From positions 1 through 64,000 of the forward strand of contig CALLWB010000013.1 of the NCBI GenBank assembly GCA_938016265.1: a stretch of 64,000 nucleotides of DNA. Reading direction: 5' to 3'. Position 1 is the stretch's first letter; each line of letters opens with the position of its first letter. A model generated the notes under the pieces. It was not told where the DNA came from, made no database searches, and saw nothing but the letters and a program-made list of their open reading frames with translations. Shown here piece by piece: positions 19,046-28,404 of this stretch. This DNA is from an uncultured Saprospiraceae bacterium (GTDB taxonomy: Bacteria; Bacteroidota; Bacteroidia; Chitinophagales; Saprospiraceae). Both the position numbers and the translations under genes were made by a program.

Positions 19046-21130
19046 TTATCGAATCACCAATTTTCTAGTATATGCCCTTAAATTATCTTTTAATTGTAGA
19101 AGATAGATCCCACTTGAAAATAAAGAGGATTGCAAATCCAGTTGATTCTGTCCTTCAGCGGAGGTGATCGTTTTTGCATACACTTCCTTACCATCAATAT
19201 CAAGAATGGATATTTCAATTTGTTTGTTGGCAATGCTAAAAAACTCGATTTGAATTTGCCCTTGGTTTAGCGTAGGATTTGGATAAACTTTAATGTTTGA
19301 AATGGTTTTATCAATTCTTACTTCTTTGATTTCAGAATATCCAATCTCTCCATCAAGGTCAACTAATTTTAGTCGGTAATAACCTGAACCTGAGATTGGT
19401 TCTTCATCGATGTATTTATATTCCGCGCCTGATGTTGCGGAACCTTTGCCACTTAGGCTAAATAGTTTTTTGAATTCTCCGTTAGACCCCGCACGTTCTA
19501 TCTCATATCTGTCGAAATCAATTTCGGTCAACGATTCCCAATCAAGTCTTACATAGTCGTCATTAATTGCTTTTGCATTAAACGTTTTCAATTCTATAGG
19601 TAGTGAAACGATTACACTTACAGTAATCTCGCAAGTAGTTTTTTCTAGACCTGATGTATTTATTACTTTGGTAGATAAGCCATAAACTCCAACAGCAGGA
19701 GGTGTCCAATCATAGGTGAATGGGGCTGTTGCATCAGATCCCACAAGCGCACCATCGATATAAAATTCAACAGCAGAAATTGTTCCGTTCGCTGCTGCTG
19801 TTGCCGTGAGAGTCGTCATCGCCATCTCGATTGTCTGTTGGTCAGAAGGAAAGGTCGTTTCGATAGCCAATGCTGGAGAATTGATGGCTATAACAGCACC
19901 ATTTGAAGGATTCCAAATATCAATGTTTGCTGGCATATTAAATCGGGTATTGTCATCAAGGACACCTACCAAATCGACATTATCATACCTTATTGTTCTT
20001 GCTTCAATTCCATTCTCATCAATGAAAATCCATTTAAACTGATTGAACATGCCACTATCTCTTGTCCAGGTTTTGTTATCATCGTTGTTTCGAAGTGGAG
20101 CTCCCCAACAACCTTCACCTATATATACGGTACCATCATTATCATCTCTAACAAAACCTTCGTCGCTCCCTGCTGCATTAGAAGGAGTAATTGGCCAGGT
20201 AGATTTGCTGGTATGAGAATCACAATCTACCACAAGATTTACATTGTGCTCATAAAAAAGTGGTGCCCATGCTGTATAATGTGTATTGCCTTCTGCCTTA
20301 CCAGCAACATGTGGTCGCATCGGTTTATGGTATTGAGCCATTTTCCAAAGTACATCACAATTATTTGGATCAGAAAGATCGTCTTCCAACCAAGTCGTTT
20401 GTGCACCTGTAATACTAATATGTGTATTTAGGGTGTACATTCTTACCAGATTTCCACCAAAGGTAGTAGCATAATATACATTAGTATTGGTGTCAAATAG
20501 TTTGTAGATGGATTCGTTGTTTTTTTCATGGTTGCCTCTGGCAGGGACAATTGGTGTCATCCTTCCATCACTGCCTGTTGTGTATTGCCAATGGTCAAAC
20601 CATGCTGTCCAAGCATAAAAGACATCGAGATTGGTCATGTCACCACCAAATAAAACGGCATGGGGCCGCAATTTCGCTACCATCTTATTTGCGTTAATTC
20701 GAACGTTTGTGTTGTTCCTTGAATCTCCACCTGCAATGAAAGAAAGACGAACAGATGGATCGTTTGGTGCAGTTTTAAATGAAAATTGCTGACTGCTTCC
20801 TTCACTATCCTCAATGATGAAATAATATACCGTATTGGGAGTTAAGCCTGATAATCGCGCAAATGTATTTTCCATAGTAAAATGGGTATACGATACGTCA
20901 GGAGTCTTGCTAAATGCATAAGTACCTGAAGTTGTTCCGGTACCATGATCGACGACATCATAATGTACAGCTGCGTTGTTACCACTTATCTGATTCCAAC
21001 CTATAGTGGCAGTTGTGGCCGGATCATTAACCCAAATAACACGATACTTATCAGTATTGGCGAATATCGAGGTTGCTGTAAATAAGAATAGGGAAATAAT
21101 GGAAAACAGGAGGGTAGTAGCGTTGCGCAT
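19046..21130 (-). CDS. Secreted purple-acid-phosphatase-like metallophosphatase with T9SS type A tail
   Basis: A 694-residue exported enzyme. I place the start at the ATG at 21130, which gives a clean signal peptide (NATTLLFSIISLFLFTATSIFA), rather than a TTG seven codons upstream. Residues about 25-125 form a fibronectin-like N-terminal domain as in purple acid phosphatases. The calcineurin-type core follows: AGGDSRNNTN, FGGDMTNLD, PARGNHEKN, AQYHKPMRPH and VDCDSHTSKS carry the usual metal-binding Asp, Asn and His. Next come an Ig-like domain (ISAVEFYIDGALVGS) and a linker domain. The C-terminal sorting domain (KVYPNPTLNQGQIQIEF and YTRKLVIR) directs T9SS export. A phosphate-scavenging role outside the cell is inferred. 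Confidence 0.9.
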   Translation of the reverse strand: MRNATTLLFSIISLFLFTATSIFANTDKYRVIWVNDPATTATIGWNQISGNNAAVHYDVVDHGTGTTSGTYAFSKTPDVSYTHFTMENTFARLSGLTPNTVYYFIIEDSEGSSQQFSFKTAPNDPSVRLSFIAGGDSRNNTNVRINANKMVAKLRPHAVLFGGDMTNLDVFYAWTAWFDHWQYTTGSDGRMTPIVPARGNHEKNNESIYKLFDTNTNVYYATTFGGNLVRMYTLNTHISITGAQTTWLEDDLSDPNNCDVLWKMAQYHKPMRPHVAGKAEGNTHYTAWAPLFYEHNVNLVVDCDSHTSKSTWPITPSNAAGSDEGFVRDDNDGTVYIGEGCWGAPLRNNDDNKTWTRDSGMFNQFKWIFIDENGIEARTIRYDNVDLVGVLDDNTRFNMPANIDIWNPSNGAVIAINSPALAIETTFPSDQQTIEMAMTTLTATAAANGTISAVEFYIDGALVGSDATAPFTYDWTPPAVGVYGLSTKVINTSGLEKTTCEITVSVIVSLPIELKTFNAKAINDDYVRLDWESLTEIDFDRYEIERAGSNGEFKKLFSLSGKGSATSGAEYKYIDEEPISGSGYYRLKLVDLDGEIGYSEIKEVRIDKTISNIKVYPNPTLNQGQIQIEFFSIANKQIEISILDIDGKEVYAKTITSAEGQNQLDLQSSLFSSGIYLLQLKDNLRAYTRKLVIR

Positions 21131-21824
21131 AAAATTAGTTGTGTTAGTCAATACAAAAATAATTGATCTGAACCTAAAAAATTCATTTTTGCCAGACCAA
21201 TCATTACATAGATGTTAATTTCTGTGAAATGGTTGCGGGTAAATCGCTGGAATTACAACTTTTTGAACCTATTCTTTTTATGATAAATCGTTTGTTTTTA
21301 CAAAATGCTAGTAATTGTGACATTAATAAAGTGTTAATTTTTTGATGGCCAATATCGATTGTTGGTGTAATGTGTTGATTGTATGTGTGTTGTGTAAAAG
21401 GTGGGAACTCGTAATATCGCAACTCAAAACAAGATTATGTTTCTTGTGAAACTTTGAAATTAAATATTCATAAGGCAGCATTTTGAGGTTTTAATTTTGT
21501 GTATTCTCAATTTGTAAAATATTTAATTGAAGTAGCGTAAAATAAACACTAAATTCGAAATTTAATTTGCAATAGAGGTTGCTTATTAATTTGTGCTGGC
21601 GTATCTTTGACCTGTATTTATACAACAAGCGATATTTCTTTAAAAACTGGTCACATTTCTTGTATAGGAACTTTAATAGAAAATTAAGTGTTTTTAAATC
21701 AGAAGCAACCGGTGTAATTTTAATTAAAATTTTGCATTTTAGTTAAAATTCAAAATCTTGTTTTGCAACTATAGGATTATTGGAATGTTTATTGTATATT
21801 TAGAATGTTGTTAAAAATTAAATT
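21131..21824. other. Large AT-rich intergenic gap between divergent secreted-protein genes
   Basis: This divergent region of nearly 700 bases is very AT-rich and contains no plausible gene or RNA structure that I can identify. The left edge carries the candidate promoter of the phosphatase gene. The right half (about 21420-21824) has long A/T runs and imperfect TTTAATT-type repeats. A TATATTTA near 21796 could be a weak -7 box for the gene at 21825. Confidence 0.4.
21154..21161 (-). promoter_or_regulatory. Candidate -7 element for the secreted metallophosphatase
   Basis: The minus strand reads TATTTTTG, matching TAnnTTTG. It sits 23 bases ahead of the ATG at 21130. That is the same short spacing seen at two other genes in this window, which supports the ATG choice over the upstream TTG, because that TTG would lie before the expected transcription start. 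No clear -33 TTG was found. Confidence 0.42.
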
Positions 21825-22253
21825 ATGAAAAGGTTTTTTGTACTTCTTGCACTACTTTCAATCACACAGTTTTCCTTTGGACAGACTGAAAAGACTTTTA
21901 TTAAGTCTTTCAATCTTCAAGGTAGCAGTTTTGTGGTATTGAAATTAGATGGAGAAGTAGAAGTAAAAGAATGGAATGACACTTTTTTAAGAGTGCATAC
22001 AAATGTTGGTTTGGAAAACGGATCTTCTAGTGTTTTAAAACAATTTCTTACACTAGGAAGATATAACCTTAAAAACAAAACCGCAGATGGAAATTTTATT
22101 ATTGAATCTGCAGCAAGAGTACCTAATGTAAAATACAAAGGTCAGGTTTTAATAGAAAAGGTAACTTATACAGTCTTTGTTCCCACCAATGTTGAAGTAG
22201 AAGTTATTAATGACGGAGCAGCTACCTCATTGATTATTAAAAATAACTTGTAA
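21825..22253 (+). CDS. Small secreted beta-rich protein, paralogue of the next gene
   Basis: A 142-residue exported protein with signal peptide residues 1-19 (LSITQFSFG/QTEK). The mature part reads as alternating beta strands (FVVLKLDGEVEVKEWND, YKGQVLIEKVTYTVFVPTNVEVEV), like the beta-helical or adhesin-like DUF4097/GIN-type folds, although I cannot assign it firmly. The gene 230 bases downstream encodes a clear paralogue: shared features are a K-T-x-x-K-x-F start, the D-x-E-(I/V)-E-V-(E/K)-E-W segment, a GRY motif, and the YKG-to-VYVP segment. A rho-independent terminator follows directly, so the two are separate transcripts. Function unknown. Confidence 0.75.
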   Translation: MKRFFVLLALLSITQFSFGQTEKTFIKSFNLQGSSFVVLKLDGEVEVKEWNDTFLRVHTNVGLENGSSSVLKQFLTLGRYNLKNKTADGNFIIESAARVPNVKYKGQVLIEKVTYTVFVPTNVEVEVINDGAATSLIIKNNL

Positions 22254-22290
22254 TACAAGAATCTATTTCAACAGACACCATAGAATTTAT

Positions 22291-22327
22291 AATAGAGGTT
22301 GCTATCCTGGCAGCCTCTATTTTTTTT
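22291..22327 (+). terminator. Intrinsic terminator after the first small secreted protein
   Basis: The hairpin AATAGAGGTTGC / GCAGCCTCTATT has a six-base loop region and is followed by seven or eight T. It closes the gene ending at 22253 and separates it from its paralogue. Confidence 0.88.
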
Positions 22328-22487
22328 GTACCACTGGCGTTTTAGATTTGATGGCTAGAAAGGTAGTAAATTAAGGTATTCGAATGCTAAATTAATTTCT
22401 GGAATCAAAATTGATTATAAGATTATTGAATTACTTTTTGATTTATCGGGGATAATTCAATAAATTAATACTTTAATTAAGAATATC

Positions 22488-23093
22488 ATGAAAACATTCT
22501 TTTCCATCTTTCTAAGTCTTTGCTGTTTTCAGTTTGCCTCAGGGCAAGTCGTAAAAACTATTTACAAGACATTTAGTGACCTGGAGAAAATTTCTGCTCT
22601 AAATCTAAAATTCGATTGCGAGATAGAAGTGGAAGAATGGACAGAAAGCAGAATCCTGGTCGAAACCAAAGTCAGCATGGCCAATTCCAACAAAAATATC
22701 CTCGCCGCACTTGTAGAAGCGGGCAGATATGAATTGGTAGTCACCGAGGGAAGCACGCTAGGATTGGATTTCAAAAAAATTAACAACGTCATTACTTACA
22801 AGGGGATAAAGGCGCCAGAAACGATAACGGTAAAGGTATATGTACCCAAAATCATAACCGTTTCCCAAAATCCAAGCGGAATCAATGCGCCAAGACAAGA
22901 ATACGCAGCGGATATCCCTGACGAGTCTGATTCCGAAACAGAATACTACGATGGATATGAAGGATATAATCAACCATCAGAATACAACTGGGATGATGAT
23001 CCTGCGATAGAAGATTACCCCGACGACTACGATTGGGGAGAATACGGCCCGCCAGCCAGCGACGGCAGCGATCAGGTTTCCCCTCCAGAATAG
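22488..23093 (+). CDS. Secreted paralogue with acidic, tyrosine-rich tail
   Basis: A 201-residue exported protein with signal peptide 1-19 (CCFQFASG/QVVK). Residues about 20-125 match the mature part of the preceding gene product: the CEIEVEEWTESRILVETK region, then AGRYELVV and YKGIKAPETITVKVYVPK. Unlike its paralogue it carries an extra tail of about 65 residues (136-201) that is extremely rich in Asp, Glu, Tyr and Pro. The tail includes ETEYYDGYEGY and EDYPDDYDWGEYGPP and has no cysteines. It looks disordered and strongly anionic, which would suit cation binding or matrix interaction (inference). Codon composition is richer in C than in the first copy. No family recognised. Confidence 0.78.
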   Translation: MKTFFSIFLSLCCFQFASGQVVKTIYKTFSDLEKISALNLKFDCEIEVEEWTESRILVETKVSMANSNKNILAALVEAGRYELVVTEGSTLGLDFKKINNVITYKGIKAPETITVKVYVPKIITVSQNPSGINAPRQEYAADIPDESDSETEYYDGYEGYNQPSEYNWDDDPAIEDYPDDYDWGEYGPPASDGSDQVSPPE

Positions 23094-23181
23094 TCTATTA
23101 AGATCTTTTTTTCAGCCAACCTGCTGAAGGGCTCGGATTCCATTAATTTGGAATTTGAGCTTTTGTTTTTGTAATCGAGAA

Positions 23182-23216
23182 TTTGAACAACATTCTCAAT
23201 AATTGTTCTATTTTTG
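23182..23216 (+). promoter_or_regulatory. Promoter of the FAD oxidoreductase gene
   Basis: A -33 TTTG (23182-23185) and a -7 TATTTTTG (23209-23216) are separated by 23 bases, fitting the Bacteroidota consensus. The box lies downstream of an in-frame ATG at 23203 but 22 bases ahead of the ATG at 23239, so it decides in favour of the later start. Confidence 0.6.
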
Positions 23217-23238
23217 TTCTCTGAAACTCCAATCATTT

Positions 23239-24801
23239 ATGATCAAACATGTAGAGCTGGCTGTCATCCCTAAAGATAAAGAAAATCAGGAGCTTATCCT
23301 TTCTAAAACCCTTGCCTCCCTCCATCTGAAAAAGTCAGCGATCACCAGCCTGAAAGTCATCAGACGTTCCATAGACGCCCGACAGCGACAAATCGTCTAC
23401 CGACTAAAGGTAGAGGTCCATATCAATGAAGAACCACTACCAGAAGAACCACACATTAGCAGGTTTAGTCCGCTTTCACAAAATAACTCATCGGTGATAA
23501 TTGTTGGCGCTGGACCAGCAGGCTACTTCGCTGCCCTACAGCTAATTGAACTCGGCATCAAACCAATAGTCCTCGATCGCGGAAAACCGGTAAGAGACCG
23601 CCGAAGAGATCTACGTGCCATCCAACAGTTTGGGGAAGTCAATCCCGATTCCAACTATTGTTATGGAGAAGGAGGCGCAGGAACCTATTCCGATGGCAAA
23701 CTATACACTCGATCCTTAAAACGAGGCAATTACCAAAAAGTACTTCAGTTGTTGGTAGAACACGGTGCTAATCCAGATATTCTCATTGAAGCACATCCGC
23801 ACATCGGATCAAACAAACTGCCCTCGGTCGTTGCAAAAATAAGAGAAACTATCCTTCAATTTGGAGGAGAGGTGCATTTCGACTCAAAAGTCACTGACTT
23901 TATTCTTGAAAAAGAAAAAATGAAGGGCGTGATTGTGAATGATACAGTAGAATTTCTGGGCGAATCTGTAATTCTAGCCACTGGCCATTCTGCCAGAGAT
24001 ATTTTTAAACTTTTACACCAGCGAAAAATTCATATCGAAGCAAAACCCTTCGCCCTTGGAGTCCGAATTGAGCATCCACAATCTATCGTCGATTTTTCTC
24101 AATACCGACAAACAGAAAGAGAGGAAAATCTGCCTGCTGCTAGCTATAAAGTAGTCGCTCAGGTGAAGGGAAGGGGAGTGTTCTCCTTCTGCATGTGCCC
24201 AGGAGGACTAGTAGTGCCGGCAGCAACTTCTCCGGGAGAAATTGTGGTAAATGGGATGTCCATGTCAAAGAGAGATTCTAAATACGCCAACTCAGGGACA
24301 GTGGTCGCGATAGAGCTAGAAGATTTAAAGGACTATCAAAAACATGGCGTGTTCGCAGGCCTTGAATTTCAAAAATCGGTGGAACAGGCAATGTTTAATG
24401 CGGGGGATGGAAGTCAAAAAGCGCCAGCACAACGACTTACTGATTTTGTAGATGGCAAATTGTCTACTTCCTTATCAGATACCTCTTATATTCCAGGGTT
24501 GTTTTCGTCGCGGCTTGACCAATTGTTACCACGTTCTCTTAGCCAGCGTTTGCAAATTGGCGTTCGGGCGTTTGATAAAAAAATGAAGGGTTATCTTACA
24601 GAGAATGCGAATGTAATTGGCACAGAAAGTAGAACCAGTTCCCCAATACGAATCCCTAGAAATCGTACGTCTTTTATGCATGAGCAGATAGAAGGCTTGT
24701 TTCCTTGCGGGGAAGGCGCAGGATATGCAGGAGGAATACTCTCTGCAGCAATGGATGGCCAAAATGTAGCTAAAGCCATCGCAATTTATCTGAAAAAGTA
24801 A
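23239..24801 (+). CDS. NAD(P)/FAD-dependent oxidoreductase (COG2509-like)
   Basis: A 520-residue cytoplasmic flavoprotein. The start chosen is ATG 23239 (MIKHVELAVIPKD), since the promoter overlaps the upstream ATG. Residues about 1-75 form the small basic N-terminal domain characteristic of this family (SLKVIRRSIDARQRQIVYRLKV). The FAD-binding dinucleotide motif is VIIVGAGPAGYFAALQLIE at about residues 86-104. It is followed by the family-specific YGEGGAGTYSDGKLYTR region, and the second ATGHSARD motif at about 250-257. The C-terminal FAD segment is FPCGEGAGYAGGILSAAMDG. The substrate is not known for this family. It ends 14 bases before the helicase gene, so the pair is likely cotranscribed. 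Confidence 0.87.
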   Translation: MIKHVELAVIPKDKENQELILSKTLASLHLKKSAITSLKVIRRSIDARQRQIVYRLKVEVHINEEPLPEEPHISRFSPLSQNNSSVIIVGAGPAGYFAALQLIELGIKPIVLDRGKPVRDRRRDLRAIQQFGEVNPDSNYCYGEGGAGTYSDGKLYTRSLKRGNYQKVLQLLVEHGANPDILIEAHPHIGSNKLPSVVAKIRETILQFGGEVHFDSKVTDFILEKEKMKGVIVNDTVEFLGESVILATGHSARDIFKLLHQRKIHIEAKPFALGVRIEHPQSIVDFSQYRQTEREENLPAASYKVVAQVKGRGVFSFCMCPGGLVVPAATSPGEIVVNGMSMSKRDSKYANSGTVVAIELEDLKDYQKHGVFAGLEFQKSVEQAMFNAGDGSQKAPAQRLTDFVDGKLSTSLSDTSYIPGLFSSRLDQLLPRSLSQRLQIGVRAFDKKMKGYLTENANVIGTESRTSSPIRIPRNRTSFMHEQIEGLFPCGEGAGYAGGILSAAMDGQNVAKAIAIYLKK

Positions 24802-24815
24802 TTGAGAAAAACACC

Positions 24816-27800
24816 ATGACACCAAACATCAAAATAATATCAGCAGGAGCAGGAAGCGGTAAAACATATCGACTAACGAATGAATTGGTTGAACTACTAA
24901 AACCGGATAAGAAGAATGTTGGTCCGACTCTCGATGGTCCGACTCTCGGTGGTCCGACTCTCGGAAAGGTGAGGGCTACAGGCATCATAGCAACTACCTT
25001 TACTAACAAAGCAGCAGCCGAACTACAAGAGCGCGTCCGGGTAAAACTGCTGGAAGAGGGACTTTCAACGGAGGCAGACCAAATTACTAACGCGCTTATC
25101 GGCACCGTCCATAGTCTCGGTGTAAAACTGCTTAAACGGTTTGCATTTGAAGCGGGTGTATCTCCTGAAGTGGCGATAATAGAAGAAGAAGACATGCAAA
25201 AAATGTTCAACAACTCACTCGCTATGGTGTTGAGTTTGGACGTCATTGAAAAGATGGAAGAATTAGCCGAAAGGCTTGGCCTCAACAAAAAAGACCGAGT
25301 AGACTGGAGGACCAATGTCAAACGAATAACCGACAAATGCAGAGAAAACAATTTTACAACAGCTCTAATTGAAGAGAGTAAGCAAAAATCAATAGAACAG
25401 TTTCTCCGTTTTGCAGATCCTGTATCCACTAGCAGCGGAGAAGTAATCAACAACCAATTGGCAGCCCTGCTAGAACAAACCAAAATACAAATTGAAGGAA
25501 ATGACGCAGATGGAACAAAGGCCACCAACACCGTATTAAAGAAGATAAAAGGATTTCAAGTAAGCTTAAAAGCAAAAGGCGGTCTAAATTGGTATGAATG
25601 GGCCGTCATTCATAAGCTAAATCCTGGAGCCAAAAGCCGGGATATCGTTGCAGATTTGAAGGAATTTGCTTTAAATCATGAATCCCATCCGCACTTTCAA
25701 AATGACATTGCTGAGTTCATTGGGTACAATTTTGACATTGCCATCAATGCAATCAACGAATACGAAAATTATAAAAAGAGTAGGGGACTGATCGACTACA
25801 CAGACATGGAGGCATTGATCCTGAAAATCTTGAAGCACCCGCATGTATTTGAAGTTTTGAGTCAGGAAATAGACCTATTGCTAGTGGATGAATTTCAAGA
25901 TACCAGCCCCATGCAATTAGAGATTTTCCTCAAACTTTCATCCATTGCAAAACACTCTATTTGGGTAGGTGACCCTAAGCAATCTATCTACGGATTTCGT
26001 GGAGCAGAACCCGATTTGATGCTAGCTATCATCAAGGAACTAGGCGGTGTCAAACCAGAAGATATTCAGGAGTACTCCTGGCGATCCAGAGAGGACTTGG
26101 TCAATTTGGTCAATGTGATTTTTTGTGAAGCATTTGATAAATTACCGAAGGACCAAGTACGACTAAAACCAAAACGTACCAAAGTTGACAACCCTTCAGA
26201 TGAGCGCTTTAAACAAGAGCCAATTCAGCTAGAAACGGCCATCAAACACTGGAATTTTAGGCTGGATGATAGTGGAAGAACAAATGCTCAATGGATGGCT
26301 AGAAGCGTCGCTGAAAATTTAAGGAAATTGTTGGAAAGGGGAATTTATATCCTTCCAAAAGATTCAGACACCCCAAGATTGGCAGAGCCTGGAGATGTGG
26401 CGATCCTTTGCCGTAGCAATGTGGCTTGTGTTTCGATTGCCGAGTCACTTGCTAGTGCTGGCTTGAACGCTGCAATTGCTAGGGAAGGCTTGCTCAAAAC
26501 CACAGAAATTAAAATCATTCTTGCTTGTTTAAAATTTGTACTTAATAAGTATGACTCTCTATCCGTAGCTGAAATATTGCTATTGATTAATAACCAGCCA
26601 CTTGAACAGATTGTAGAGAACCGGATTGAATATCTAAATGCAAGGGAAACAGGCGATAAAATACCAAGATGGAGCTCCGAAAATGAGATAATCACCAGAC
26701 TTAATAAAATTAGATACGACACTACAGAATTGTCTGGTACCGAGATATTGAATACCGTAATTGAGGAACTGGACCTGCGTCGGGTCATCAGCAAATGGGG
26801 GAATGTAACACAACGTCTTGATAATATTGACGCTTTAAGAAAACTTGCCTTGCAATATGAGGAGGGATGTAACAGATTGCATACTGCGGCCTCCTTGGCG
26901 GGCCTGATATTATGGCTCAACGGATTAGCAAAAAACGGTAAGGACAACCAGGGCGCTGGGGTTGGCAAACACGCAGTAAATGTGCTGACTTACCATAAGA
27001 GCAAGGGGCTGGAATGGCCAATAGTAATTTGTTATAACCTGGAAAATGGTTTGAGAGATGATCTTTTTGGAACTAAAGTAATTCGCGATAACGAAAAAAT
27101 AGATATCAACAACCCACTCGCAAATAGCTGGTTAAGGTACTGGGTGAATCCATATTCCGACCAAAATAAATCAATGCCCATCATTGATAGACTGAATGCC
27201 AGTGATTTAAAAACAGAAACAACCCAAAAGTCGTTAGAAGAGGATATCAGAGTAATGTATGTTGGACTTACGAGAGCAAGAGATTATTTGATAATACCAA
27301 CTCGGGACACAGATCCAAAATGGCTGAATCGGGTATGCAAAAATGGCGATGAAAAAAACAATGTACTAAACGCTGGAGATCCTGACAGCCCTTGGATATG
27401 GGAAGGCAATCCGGTTCCTTTAGATCAGGAATCTATCTTTTTTGCCAAAAATATCGAAAATACGGAGTTGCCCAAATTGGAAATTTTGTTTCAGGAAGAA
27501 AGAAATGGCAGTAAAAATCACCTTCCTTTGGATTATGATAATGAAAAAGGCAAGCATAAGATTGAAATATTGTCTGTAACCGATACCATCTACTCCAATC
27601 CGATATCCTTAAACATAGATTCCAACACCAAAACGATGCACAAGCTGATTTTCGACCTGGTAAAAGTGAAGACGGTTTGTTCTAATCCGGGGGTAGCTCA
27701 AAAAAGAATGAAAGAGATATTATCTCTAGTCCCGGAAGATGAAAAAGATGGTATTGAGCAAGCAATTCCATTTGCATTAAAATACACAGAAACGATCAAC

Positions 27801-28109
27801 AAAAAATTCGCGCCAGAAAAAATTATTTTTGATCATCCAATCGAAAAAATGATTAATAACCAAATATTTAAATTTAAGATTGATCAAATTCTGACGACTT
27901 CAACAGGTAAGATAATTATTGTCAACTCTGATTTTATTGGTAATGAGAAGCAACGTCTTAAAGAAATAAATAAGCTACTACCGATTTTCCAGGCGCTGAA
28001 AAATCTGTTTTCAGAAAAAATAGAATTTTACGTAAATTACCTATCTTCAGGTACATTGACATCGTTAAAATTAAACTTTAATGATTCACAACTTATTATT
28101 GACTTGTAA
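24816..28109 (+). CDS. UvrD/AddA-like superfamily 1 helicase with degenerate nuclease domain
   Basis: A 1097-residue DNA helicase/translocase of the RecB/AddA type, presumably in double-strand break processing. Motif I is SAGAGSGKT (Walker A G11-T17), motif Ia TFTNKAAAELQER (61-73), motif II LLVDEFQDTSPMQL (about 354-367), motif III GDPKQSIYGFRGAEP, motif V TYHKSKGLEWPIV, and motif VI MYVGLTRARDYLI. The C-terminal about 130 residues resemble the AddA PD-(D/E)xK nuclease. However, where the family has an I-D-H-K-S-F core, this protein reads I-V1036-N-S1038-D-F, so the catalytic Asp and Lys are missing. Residues 36-50 are a threefold GPTL(D/G)G insert between motifs I and Ia. No AddB-like partner is adjacent, which is unusual. 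Confidence 0.9.
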   Translation: MTPNIKIISAGAGSGKTYRLTNELVELLKPDKKNVGPTLDGPTLGGPTLGKVRATGIIATTFTNKAAAELQERVRVKLLEEGLSTEADQITNALIGTVHSLGVKLLKRFAFEAGVSPEVAIIEEEDMQKMFNNSLAMVLSLDVIEKMEELAERLGLNKKDRVDWRTNVKRITDKCRENNFTTALIEESKQKSIEQFLRFADPVSTSSGEVINNQLAALLEQTKIQIEGNDADGTKATNTVLKKIKGFQVSLKAKGGLNWYEWAVIHKLNPGAKSRDIVADLKEFALNHESHPHFQNDIAEFIGYNFDIAINAINEYENYKKSRGLIDYTDMEALILKILKHPHVFEVLSQEIDLLLVDEFQDTSPMQLEIFLKLSSIAKHSIWVGDPKQSIYGFRGAEPDLMLAIIKELGGVKPEDIQEYSWRSREDLVNLVNVIFCEAFDKLPKDQVRLKPKRTKVDNPSDERFKQEPIQLETAIKHWNFRLDDSGRTNAQWMARSVAENLRKLLERGIYILPKDSDTPRLAEPGDVAILCRSNVACVSIAESLASAGLNAAIAREGLLKTTEIKIILACLKFVLNKYDSLSVAEILLLINNQPLEQIVENRIEYLNARETGDKIPRWSSENEIITRLNKIRYDTTELSGTEILNTVIEELDLRRVISKWGNVTQRLDNIDALRKLALQYEEGCNRLHTAASLAGLILWLNGLAKNGKDNQGAGVGKHAVNVLTYHKSKGLEWPIVICYNLENGLRDDLFGTKVIRDNEKIDINNPLANSWLRYWVNPYSDQNKSMPIIDRLNASDLKTETTQKSLEEDIRVMYVGLTRARDYLIIPTRDTDPKWLNRVCKNGDEKNNVLNAGDPDSPWIWEGNPVPLDQESIFFAKNIENTELPKLEILFQEERNGSKNHLPLDYDNEKGKHKIEILSVTDTIYSNPISLNIDSNTKTMHKLIFDLVKVKTVCSNPGVAQKRMKEILSLVPEDEKDGIEQAIPFALKYTETINKKFAPEKIIFDHPIEKMINNQIFKFKIDQILTTSTGKIIIVNSDFIGNEKQRLKEINKLLPIFQALKNLFSEKIEFYVNYLSSGTLTSLKLNFNDSQLIIDL
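24921..24965 (+). repeat. Three 15-base in-frame direct repeats inside the helicase gene
   Basis: GGTCCGACTCTCGAT (24921-24935), GGTCCGACTCTCGGT (24936-24950) and GGTCCGACTCTCGGA (24951-24965) are nearly identical. They encode GPTLD, GPTLG and GPTLG. The insert is much richer in G and C than the flanking coding sequence and lies in the loop between helicase motifs I and Ia. Confidence 0.9.
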
Positions 28110-28256
28110 AGTGGAAAGAACATCAGAATATTTAGCATTTTTTTAATTGTATGTTAATAAAAAGCTTTCAGTTTTTGATTAGTAAGAAGTAGGTTGATTT
28201 TTTTGAAAAAGAATTATTGTATTTTAATTTATATTTATATATTCGCAGATTACATT

Positions 28257-28290
28257 TTTGGATATGTAATTTTAGTGCCAAGTATATTTG
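28257..28290 (+). promoter_or_regulatory. Promoter of the giant cadherin-like protein gene
   Basis: TTTG at 28257-28260 and TATATTTG at 28283-28290 are separated by 22 bases, a good Bacteroidota -33/-7 pair. Transcription would start near 28297 and leave a leader of about 105 bases, much longer than at other genes in this window. Confidence 0.6.
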
Positions 28291-28404
28291 TCGCCAAAAC
28301 AATATTTTGTTAACTTTATCGCGTATTCAAATTTCTAATGAAATAGATTATTCCTCAACCTAGTATTTTTACTTATTTCATTATAAACCTCAAATATTTC
28401 CTCC

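Noticed and set aside
23203-23238. Upstream ATG of the FAD oxidoreductase
   Set aside because: The -7 promoter box lies at 23209-23216, after this ATG, so it would not be in the transcript; family proteins also start at the later Met.
24770-25531. Antisense frame of 253 codons over the helicase N-terminus
   Set aside because: It overlaps well-conserved helicase motifs, and its Ser/Leu/Val-rich content is the complement of the sense codons; it is not an independent gene.
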